64,000 bases of DNA from Archaeoglobus neptunius (GTDB lineage: Archaea > Halobacteriota > Archaeoglobi > Archaeoglobales > Archaeoglobaceae), in the NCBI RefSeq assembly GCF_016757965.1, contig NZ_JAEKIW010000009.1:62001-126000 (forward strand). The letters are read 5' to 3'. Position numbers and translations under genes: made by a program. Positions 58,050-64,000 of the stretch are shown here, piece after piece. Position 1 is the stretch's first letter. Every line of letters starts with the position of its first letter. Below the pieces are notes generated by a model. It saw only the letters and a list, made by a program, of their open reading frames with translations, ran no database searches and was not told where the DNA came from.

Positions 58050-59035
58050 ACCTCGACATCCACAACAACGTGATAAACTCCGGGAGAATAGTTCTTAACC
58101 TTTTTAAAGTTTAGAATTCTGCATCTCCTGCCGGCTCTGCTGCATGCCTTCTCGACTCTCCTAATCGGCCTCTCGATTACGGCTTCCGGGGTGGATTCGT
58201 GGTAGTGAATGACTCCCTTCCCATCTATTGCCCTTACCGCAGCCGGCAGGAAGTCCTGGCAGTAGATATGCCCCATCACAACCCTGTCGGCGACCTTTTC
58301 TGGAGTGACGAACATCGAATCACCGAGTATCGGAATTACATTCCTCACGTTATTCAGCCCGATATTCTCGATCAGATATCTGTATGAATCGGGATTTATT
58401 TCAATTGAGTATATCCTCTCAGCTCTGGAGTGGATGGCAATTGGTATTGAAAAGTATCCTATCCCTGCAAACATGTCTACCACGATTTCACCTTCATCGA
58501 CCATTTTTGCGACCCTAATCCTCTCTGCCTGGTTCCCAAGGCTGAACATCACCTTGCTGACATCAAGTTTGAAAACGCAACCGTTCTCTCTGTGCAGGGT
58601 CTCGCTTCCATTACCGGCTATTAGCTCGACCCTTGGTTTTCTCAGCATTCCAACTCTGCCGTAATCGCACCATACTGCCTTGCATCTTGGGTTTAGCTTC
58701 AAAAGTGCCTCACCTATTGTTCTGGAATATTTTCTCGCCTCCTCCTTCAGCTTGACCATCAAAATGTCTCCCAGAATCTTGTAGTTACTTGGGATGAACT
58801 CTTCCGGCACGATGCCTTTAAGTTCAGACTTCAGATCCATCTTACTGCTGAAAACGGGGTTAACCTGCTCGACAATTTCGTAATCTGAAAAAAGGTCTTC
58901 TGACCCGTCTATAATCGGGATTTCAACAAAGTCTCCAGCAGCAAGGATTCTTCTTCTCCTGTCCTTCACACCTTTTTTTTCAGCCAGCTTTCTTACCTCT
59001 TCCGCCCTCTCCTTTGGAACCCTCACGGCCTTCAT
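58043..59035 (-). CDS. tRNA wybutosine-pathway enzyme, Taw2-like (Trm5 family)
   Basis: SAM-binding protein of the Trm5/Taw2 family, 330 residues: an N-terminal domain, [27 protein letters not shown] near residue 155, the SAM motif [16 protein letters not shown] near 190, and [15 protein letters not shown] ... GVIHYHEST in place of the NLP/NPPY motif of Trm5 methylases. That change matches Taw2, which transfers the aminocarboxypropyl group of SAM onto 4-demethylwyosine at position 37 of tRNA-Phe. Trm5-type methylation is the alternative. It overlaps hemB at its 3' end and NMD3 by four bases at its start. Confidence 0.8.
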   Translation of the reverse strand: MKAVRVPKERAEEVRKLAEKKGVKDRRRRILAAGDFVEIPIIDGSEDLFSDYEIVEQVNPVFSSKMDLKSELKGIVPEEFIPSNYKILGDILMVKLKEEARKYSRTIGEALLKLNPRCKAVWCDYGRVGMLRKPRVELIAGNGSETLHRENGCVFKLDVSKVMFSLGNQAERIRVAKMVDEGEIVVDMFAGIGYFSIPIAIHSRAERIYSIEINPDSYRYLIENIGLNNVRNVIPILGDSMFVTPEKVADRVVMGHIYCQDFLPAAVRAIDGKGVIHYHESTPEAVIERPIRRVEKACSRAGRRCRILNFKKVKNYSPGVYHVVVDVEVY

Positions 59036-60018
59036 AGGTCTTTGAGAAATGCGTAAAATCTCCCCTTTTTCTCAAAAACCCTAACTTCGGATCCTATTTC
59101 TGCACCGTAAGGTCTTTCTGTTGTGATAACGTCTCCATCACTGCAAACTATTTCTGCAACACTCTCATCCACGTTCACGACCACGCCCTCTTTCATATCC
59201 TCTTTTCTTGCTGTAACTCTGTGTTTGTCCAGGTTTATGGTTTTTCCGGTGATTATATCAATAGCTTTCCCACTCTGAACGTTTTTGACGACACCAAATT
59301 TTCCATTTAGCTCTACAACATCTCCTTCTCTGTACTCCGGGATTTTTACAGAGTATGTGAATCTGTATACATCTCTGCCGTCAATTTTTGTATGGAGTTT
59401 CTTGCTTTCAGTTATTTCTCCGCCAAACCTGCTTTTGATGAGTTTTGCAATCTTCATCCCGATTTTTCTGCTTCCCAGATATACATTCAGTCCCTCCCTC
59501 TTCCGCTCAATTTTAGAAATGAAGGCCTTTTCATCACCTTTGCTCTTTCTGATCACGTTTTCAACAACTTCCATCGCACCACTGATTTCATCTTCACTGA
59601 GTTCTCTGTTATTCGCCCTGACCTGAACAATGGACTCGTAGTATCCACCGCTTTCTCTACTGCATTTTGGACAGCTCAGCTTTTTAATACTGTATTTTAA
59701 TGGAGCAGAGACGGAAACGAACTCTCCATTTACGTAACCTGAGAATACAATCATCTTTGATTTTACATCTATCAAAACGTCTTTAACATCAAACTCATCA
59801 GAAATGAGGGTGTTTTTAAAGACCATCTCTTCTACAGCCCCTTCAAGACTTCTCGATGTCCATCTTGCTCCCTGCTTAACCGCTCCGCACGTGCTGCACA
59901 CCTGTATCTCAAAATTTCTAACTCTTGCCAGCTCAACTTTCTCAACCATGCATTTCCCACAGAGCGTTCCTCGCTCGATTTCCTTTCCACAGACGATGCA
60001 CTTCACAATATAATTCAT
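59032..60018 (-). CDS. NMD3-family ribosome biogenesis protein
   Basis: A 328-residue archaeal relative of the eukaryotic 60S export adapter NMD3. N-terminal Cys pairs (CIVCGKEI, CGKC, CSTCGAV, CPKC) form zinc ribbons, followed by an NMD3-type core with FGGEITESKKLHTKIDGRDVYRFTYSVKIPEY near residue 200 and C-terminal beta domains. Archaea lack nuclear export, so a role in large-subunit assembly or translation is likely. It leads the operon with the Taw2-like gene; both act on the translation apparatus. Confidence 0.9.
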   Translation of the reverse strand: MNYIVKCIVCGKEIERGTLCGKCMVEKVELARVRNFEIQVCSTCGAVKQGARWTSRSLEGAVEEMVFKNTLISDEFDVKDVLIDVKSKMIVFSGYVNGEFVSVSAPLKYSIKKLSCPKCSRESGGYYESIVQVRANNRELSEDEISGAMEVVENVIRKSKGDEKAFISKIERKREGLNVYLGSRKIGMKIAKLIKSRFGGEITESKKLHTKIDGRDVYRFTYSVKIPEYREGDVVELNGKFGVVKNVQSGKAIDIITGKTINLDKHRVTARKEDMKEGVVVNVDESVAEIVCSDGDVITTERPYGAEIGSEVRVFEKKGRFYAFLKDL

Positions 60019-60046
60019 TGATACGCACCTCTTAAAAACTGACCGA

Positions 60047-60058
60047 AATATTTATATT
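60047..60058. promoter_or_regulatory. Shared TATA region between NMD3 and hsp20
   Basis: AATATTTATATT is A/T rich and close to symmetric. It lies about 29-40 bases before the NMD3 ATG (minus) and about 20 bases before the heat-shock palindrome (plus), so it could fire both ways. Confidence 0.45.
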
Positions 60059-60066
60059 CTTTTAAC

Positions 60067-60081
60067 CTAACAATAGGTTAG
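60067..60081. promoter_or_regulatory. Heat-shock operator palindrome CTAAC-N5-GTTAG
   Basis: CTAAC AATAG GTTAG, which matches the palindrome I recall for the A. fulgidus heat-shock regulator HSR1. It lies below the hsp20 TATA box around the likely transcription start. Two further GTTAG half-sites follow at 60091-60095 and 60105-60109, each exactly 14 bases after the last. Confidence 0.75.
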
Positions 60082-60148
60082 GTATAGTATGTTAGTGAGG
60101 GATTGTTAGGGAGTAGTGGGAAAGAAGTTTGTTGGGAGGTGATGAAAA

Positions 60149-60565
60149 ATGTTCGTGGACCCGTTTGAAGAAATCAGGAAGATGCAGGAGAGATTCAACA
60201 GATTGATGGATGAGTTCGTCAGAGTTCCCGAATTCAGGGAGTACAGACTGGGAATGCCGGTGGATGTTATTGACGAAGGAGAACAGATCAAGGTAATTGC
60301 AGACATCCCCGGATTCAACAAGGAGGACATAGAGATCTACTTTGAAAATGGTGATCTTGTTATAAGGGGAGAAAGGAAGGAGGAGGTTGAAGAGAAAAGA
60401 AAAGATTACATTCGAAAAGAGAGAAGGATGGGAACGTTCTACAGGAGAATCGCCCTGCCCTCGGACATTGAAAAGGACGGTGTCAAAGCGAGATACAACA
60501 ATGGTGTTCTCGAAATAACAATACCACGGATAAGGAAGGAGAGGAAAACAGTTCCTATTGAGTAA
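60149..60565 (+). CDS. Small heat-shock protein Hsp20
   Basis: A 138-residue alpha-crystallin-type chaperone. The core (residues about 35-125) has ADIPGFNKEDIEIYFENGDLVIRGERK, GTFYRRIALP and NGVLEITIPR; a C-terminal I-x-I-like end (TVPIE) is short. ATG 60149 follows a strong GGGAGGTGAT site at 60135-60144. In A. fulgidus hsp20 sits in an operon with the HSR1 regulator and an AAA protein; here it stands alone behind the same type of operator. Confidence 0.95.
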   Translation: MFVDPFEEIRKMQERFNRLMDEFVRVPEFREYRLGMPVDVIDEGEQIKVIADIPGFNKEDIEIYFENGDLVIRGERKEEVEEKRKDYIRKERRMGTFYRRIALPSDIEKDGVKARYNNGVLEITIPRIRKERKTVPIE

Positions 60566-60645
60566 TTTTAATATTTATTTCATTTTTGAAAGCAAAAGAA
60601 AATATACTCATCCTCTTTTTCAGATAATATATCGGAGGTCAGTAC

Positions 60646-61623
60646 ATGGATGTGAACCTTTTGAATCCAGAGGAGATTGGCAGTGTGAAATCCGAGAGCC
60701 TGATGCTCCTAGTTCCGGAAGCCATTTACAATCAGTTCAGGGAAAATTTCAATGAAATCAAATCTGAGAACGTTTTTGGGGCTGTATTTCCGGGAGTAAT
60801 ATTCAATGGGAGAAGATACGATGATAAGATAATTGCAGTGGAGTTTGATTTTGAGGTTAAGGTTTATAGGGGGGTTGTTGACAGGGTTGAGGGCAAAACG
60901 CTGATGATCTTCGGTGATGCACTGCATGCTGACATTGAAAGTCTGATTGAGAAAATTTACTTTAAACTCGGAAACAGGATTAAATACATAGGCGGTGGAG
61001 CAGGGTCGATGAGAAGTCGGATCAAATGCCTTTTCGATAGAGCAGGATTTTTTTCCGAAAGTATACTTCTTGCATTTCTTCCGCATGATTTTAATATAGC
61101 CGTAAGACATGGCTGGAGAGAACTTGACCAGAGCTTTATTTCAACAGAAGTGGATGGCAGGAGGATTATTGAACTTGACTGGAAGCCCGCTTTCGAAGTT
61201 TATAGAGAGGCTCTTGAGCTTAGTGGGGTGCAGATCAGCAGAAAGAACTTCTTTGAAGTTGCACTTGCTTTCCCTTTTGGACTGTCCAAGGTGAAAGGGG
61301 AGGACATAATCAGAGACCCAATCGGATTGGATGGGGACAGTATAATTTGCGCCGGAAACGTTCCGCAGAACTGCATTCTGAAACTCATGCACGGCGATAA
61401 AGAGGATCTTATCAAAGCTACGAGAGATTGCCTGGAATCGGTGGAAAACGCTGTCCTGTCTTTTGACTGCATATCGAGAGCGATATTTCTCGGAGAGGAT
61501 CTGGACAGGGAGTTGCGGTACCTTAAGGACACGTTCGGTGCGCTGACAATAGGTGAGATCGGATGTGATGATGGTTTTCTGGAGTTTCATAACAAAACTG
61601 TGGTCGTGGGAGGATTGGGATGA
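60646..61623 (+). CDS. FIST-domain sensory protein
   Basis: A 325-residue protein with the FIST layout: an N-terminal domain with LLVPEAIYNQFRE and GAVFPGVIFNGRRYDDKIIAVEF, GGGAGSMRSR near residue 117, LLAFLPHDFNIAVRHGW, and a C-terminal FIST_C part ending AISRAIFLGEDLDREL ... LGALTIGEIGCDD ... FHNKTVVVGGLG. FIST domains are thought to bind small ligands such as amino acids upstream of kinases. It overlaps the histidine kinase gene by four bases, so it is most likely its input partner. ATG 60646 follows GGAGG. Confidence 0.87.
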   Translation: MDVNLLNPEEIGSVKSESLMLLVPEAIYNQFRENFNEIKSENVFGAVFPGVIFNGRRYDDKIIAVEFDFEVKVYRGVVDRVEGKTLMIFGDALHADIESLIEKIYFKLGNRIKYIGGGAGSMRSRIKCLFDRAGFFSESILLAFLPHDFNIAVRHGWRELDQSFISTEVDGRRIIELDWKPAFEVYREALELSGVQISRKNFFEVALAFPFGLSKVKGEDIIRDPIGLDGDSIICAGNVPQNCILKLMHGDKEDLIKATRDCLESVENAVLSFDCISRAIFLGEDLDRELRYLKDTFGALTIGEIGCDDGFLEFHNKTVVVGGLG

Positions 61624-63167
61624 ACGACAAGGACCTCATCGCCACACTGTTTGAGCTGGAAAGTCTGATCCGTCCCGGAGACATTAGGAGTGTTTTGACG
61701 GAATTTGGAAAGGAGCTGATCAGAAGATTTGGCTTCAGATGGTTTAGGGCAGAGGTTCCAATACTGAATCTTGAGGTGAGAATACCGGAAAATGCCGAAT
61801 TCGAAGATTCGGTAGAGTTCAGCGGCTCTGTTTTAAGGCTCCATACGGGGGGCAGGATAGATGATTTAATCTTAAAGGCTCTTAGACCGCTTTTTGAAAG
61901 ACTCGACTATACCATAGCATACAGTATCTTCTATGACGTAATGTTGAACGTTCTTCAGTTTTCAGAAGACCTGATACTGCTGGTGGATGAAGAAGGTCGA
62001 ATCGTTGAGATGAACAGAAAGGCTAGAGAGATATTCGGTTTGAGGGAAAAGCTTCCTGAAGAGTGCAGGAGTGAGATCTGCGAATTCGGTGGTAGGACCT
62101 ACTCAATGGGGGGCATTAAAGTTGGAAAGCTCAAGGTTATTGTGGGGCGAGATATCACCCAAATAAAACGGCTGGAGGAAGCTGCCAGAGAGGGAGAGGA
62201 GAATTTCAGAAGACTTGCCGAGGCTATACCGATTGCCGTCGTTGTTTATGGCAAAGACGGATGGCTTTTTATGAACAAAGCTGTCGAGGAGCTGACGGGA
62301 TATACAAGAGAAGACCTGATATCCAGACAGTTCCGGGAAATCGTTCCCGAAAACGAAAGGGAAAAACTCGAGAAAGCAATTGAGGCATGGGTGGAGGGTG
62401 AGGATGTTGGTCCTTACAGGCTCACCGTCAGGAGGAAGGATGGAAGAGAAAGGAGGGTTATCGTAAGAGGGGCGAGCATAAAGTGGAAGGGTAAGAAAGC
62501 GGCAATTGTAACCTTTACAGATGTAACCGAAATTGAGGAGGATAGAGAGAGGTTAAAGGAGCTTTCCGAGATGCTTTCCCTGATTAACAGAATTCTGAGA
62601 CATGATGTTTTAAATGCGTTGACCTCTGCTCTGGCGTATCTTGAGTTCTACGAGGATATGAAGGATGAATCCATGTTGAAAAAGGTAAGAAACTCCATTG
62701 AACGAAGTGTAGCTATTATAAAAGACATGAGAGCGTTTGAGGAACTGGTAAAAAAGGGTGAGCTGAAGCTGGTAGATGTCAGAAAGGTTGTGGAGGAGGT
62801 GGCAAGAAAATTTGATCTCGACATCAGAATCAGAGGGTCGGGAAGGGCCTTTGCAGACGATGGGCTGAGGGAAGTTTTTGAGAATATACTGCAAAATGCC
62901 GCCCAGCACAGCGGCAGTGATCGGGTGGATGTTACCATAAAAGAGTTCTCCGATACCTGTGAGATCAGAATTGCGGATTACGGTAAGGGAATTCCGAATG
63001 CGATCAAAGACGAAATTTTCAAAGAGGGATTCAAGTTCGGAGATACCTCAAGAACCGGTCTTGGTCTGCACTTTGTGAAGAAACTTGTTGAAAGGTACAA
63101 CGGTGAGGTTTGGGTTGAAGATAACATTCCGAAAGGTGCGGTTTTTGTCATTAGACTGAGAAAATAG
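61620..63167 (+). CDS. PAS-domain histidine kinase
   Basis: A 515-residue cytoplasmic sensor kinase: an N-terminal helical region, PAS 1 (about 115-180, LVDEEGRIVEMNRKAREIFG), PAS 2 (about 200-305, VVYGKDGWLFMNKAVEELTGYTREDL), a DHp helix with the phospho-accepting His in RHDVLNAL near 327, and an HATPase domain with N-box ENILQNAAQH near 422, ADYGKGIP near 450 and GLGLHFVKK near 480. No membrane helix. No response regulator is in view. Coupled to the FIST gene; a TAXI-type binding protein follows downstream. Confidence 0.92.
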   Translation: MNDKDLIATLFELESLIRPGDIRSVLTEFGKELIRRFGFRWFRAEVPILNLEVRIPENAEFEDSVEFSGSVLRLHTGGRIDDLILKALRPLFERLDYTIAYSIFYDVMLNVLQFSEDLILLVDEEGRIVEMNRKAREIFGLREKLPEECRSEICEFGGRTYSMGGIKVGKLKVIVGRDITQIKRLEEAAREGEENFRRLAEAIPIAVVVYGKDGWLFMNKAVEELTGYTREDLISRQFREIVPENEREKLEKAIEAWVEGEDVGPYRLTVRRKDGRERRVIVRGASIKWKGKKAAIVTFTDVTEIEEDRERLKELSEMLSLINRILRHDVLNALTSALAYLEFYEDMKDESMLKKVRNSIERSVAIIKDMRAFEELVKKGELKLVDVRKVVEEVARKFDLDIRIRGSGRAFADDGLREVFENILQNAAQHSGSDRVDVTIKEFSDTCEIRIADYGKGIPNAIKDEIFKEGFKFGDTSRTGLGLHFVKKLVERYNGEVWVEDNIPKGAVFVIRLRK

Positions 63168-63243
63168 TTTCGTTTGATATGCAGTCTTACTCTGCTAGAT
63201 AAATTATAATGATAAAAATTTACAAAAATTTTTAACGAAAAAC

Positions 63244-63250
63244 TTATAAG
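63244..63250 (+). promoter_or_regulatory. TATA box for the TAXI-type lipoprotein
   Basis: TTATAAG, 24-30 bases before ATG 63273, which would make the mRNA leaderless or nearly so. A T-rich stretch upstream (about 63223-63235) could end the kinase transcript. Confidence 0.5.
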
Positions 63251-63272
63251 TGTTTATTTGTTATTAATTTTG

Positions 63273-64000
63273 ATGAAAAAAGAACATTTGAAGTGGGTTT
63301 TGGGTGTACTTCTGCTGGGGGCTCTTGTTCTCGGATGTGCGCAACCTCAGGCACCAAAAGAAACTACAACTCCTCAGGCGACAGCTACAACACCCTCTCT
63401 ACCGCCGGGAACCGTACTCAAAGTTGGAGGTGGACCTGTCGGAGGACTGTGGTATCCGGCAGCATCGCTTTACGCCCAGCTCATCACCGACAATACTCCA
63501 TACAAAGCCACACCCACTGTGGGTGGTGGTGAAGAAAACGTCAGGAAGATAGTTAACAATCAGCTTGATCTTGCGATTACGTTTTCACTGCCGACATATC
63601 AGGCTTACAATGGAAAAGGGAATTTTGACAAGCCCTACAAAAATATAAGAACCATCGCCGCTGTTTATCCATCTCCACTCCAAGTTGCGGTTCTTGCAGA
63701 TAGTGATATTCACTCATACTCCGATTTGCTGGGTAAGAGGGTATCTCCGGGAAAGGTAGGATTTACGGGCAAATATACCTTCGAAAAAGTTCTGGAGGTT
63801 TACGGCATATCTCTGGATGATATTGAAAAGGCTGGAGGTAAGATAACATATGCCGGATACAGGGATCAGGTTGATCTGATGAAGGATGGACATCTTGACG
63901 CTATTGTCCAGCAGACAGTTGTTCCAAGCAGCACTTTGCTTGATCTTTCCACCCTGAAGCCGATAAGATTGCTCAGTATCGATCAGGATAAGCTGGAGGA
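63273..64000 (+). CDS. TRAP transporter TAXI-family solute-binding lipoprotein (3' end cut off)
   Basis: The first 242 codons of a TAXI-type periplasmic binding protein. A lipoprotein signal is clear: basic MKKEHLK, a hydrophobic run, and the lipobox LVLGC with Cys 22; a Thr/Pro-rich spacer (TTPQATATTPSLPPG) follows. The family core starts LKVGGGPVGGLWYPAAS, then GGGEENVRKIVNNQLDLAITF and SDLLGKRVSPGKVGFTG. TAXI proteins feed fused TRAP permeases (often for C4 or amino acids), likely encoded just beyond the window. Its position after a FIST/kinase pair suggests ligand-linked regulation. Confidence 0.9.
   Translation, partial: MKKEHLKWVLGVLLLGALVLGCAQPQAPKETTTPQATATTPSLPPGTVLKVGGGPVGGLWYPAASLYAQLITDNTPYKATPTVGGGEENVRKIVNNQLDLAITFSLPTYQAYNGKGNFDKPYKNIRTIAAVYPSPLQVAVLADSDIHSYSDLLGKRVSPGKVGFTGKYTFEKVLEVYGISLDDIEKAGGKITYAGYRDQVDLMKDGHLDAIVQQTVVPSSTLLDLSTLKPIRLLSIDQDKLE

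Overview
The window is chromosomal DNA from a hyperthermophilic archaeon of the Archaeoglobales (Archaeoglobus, Ferroglobus or Geoglobus type). The case rests on archaeal-only genes (Alba, NMD3, PAN, MBF1, MfnA, split GMP synthase, Taw2-like methyltransferase-fold enzyme), a 16S-tRNA-Ala-23S operon with bulge-helix-bulge processing sites and no linked 5S, many near-leaderless starts about 25 bases below a TATA box, and a heat-shock palindrome of the form reported for A. fulgidus. The genus cannot be fixed from the sequence alone.

Layout. 0-5.5 kb: two AMP-forming acyl/acetyl-CoA ligases, a pair of small unknown proteins and a cation exchanger. 5.5-8.2 kb: Trm112-like protein, CTP synthase and GMP synthase subunit B, overlapping. 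8.3-11.8 kb: an ABC-2 exporter with a large membrane-anchored surface protein. 11.8-17.4 kb: acyl-CoA dehydrogenase, a divergent cytidylyltransferase-like / CDP-alcohol phosphotransferase pair, and a three-gene benzoyl-CoA-reductase / 2-hydroxyacyl-CoA-dehydratase-type operon. 17.4-23.9 kb: Alba, PheS, an amidase and two MoeA paralogues, one fused to a periplasmic-binding-protein-like domain. 23.9-31 kb is an accessory and partly decayed stretch: a small ABC locus with a membrane zincin and a Cys-rich membrane protein, a broken FilR1-type regulator, tRNA-Val, NAD synthetase with an odd tail, an orphan coding remnant and a frameshifted PAS protein. 30.8-41.8 kb: a radical SAM enzyme with divergent regulator, a RibD-type reductase with moaA and mobA, then mfnA, hisC, an AK6-like kinase, ahcY, an HdrD-like protein, an FKBP and a CYTH protein.

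41.9-46.8 kb: the rRNA operon. 46.9-53 kb: a CARF-like/winged-helix regulator and its neighbour, ilvC, a DtxR-type regulator with a zinc/manganese ABC importer, and ccmC with a 36-residue ccmD-like gene. 53-60 kb: CutA, MBF1, PAN, HemA, HemB, Taw2-like protein, NMD3. 60-64 kb: Hsp20 behind a heat-shock operator, a FIST-protein/histidine-kinase pair, and the start of a TAXI-type solute-binding lipoprotein.

Central metabolism and information processing dominate, with acyl-CoA activation and oxidation plus a reductase/dehydratase set pointing to fatty or aromatic acid use, and molybdopterin, haem, coenzyme and metal-uptake genes supporting a redox-rich anaerobic lifestyle. I saw no CRISPR array, no intact transposase and no prophage. 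The least ordinary parts are the four frameshifts clustered in 25.8-30.6 kb, the Cys-rich ABC/zincin locus, the 19-base inverted repeat that brackets pan, and the 14-base-spaced half-sites before hsp20.
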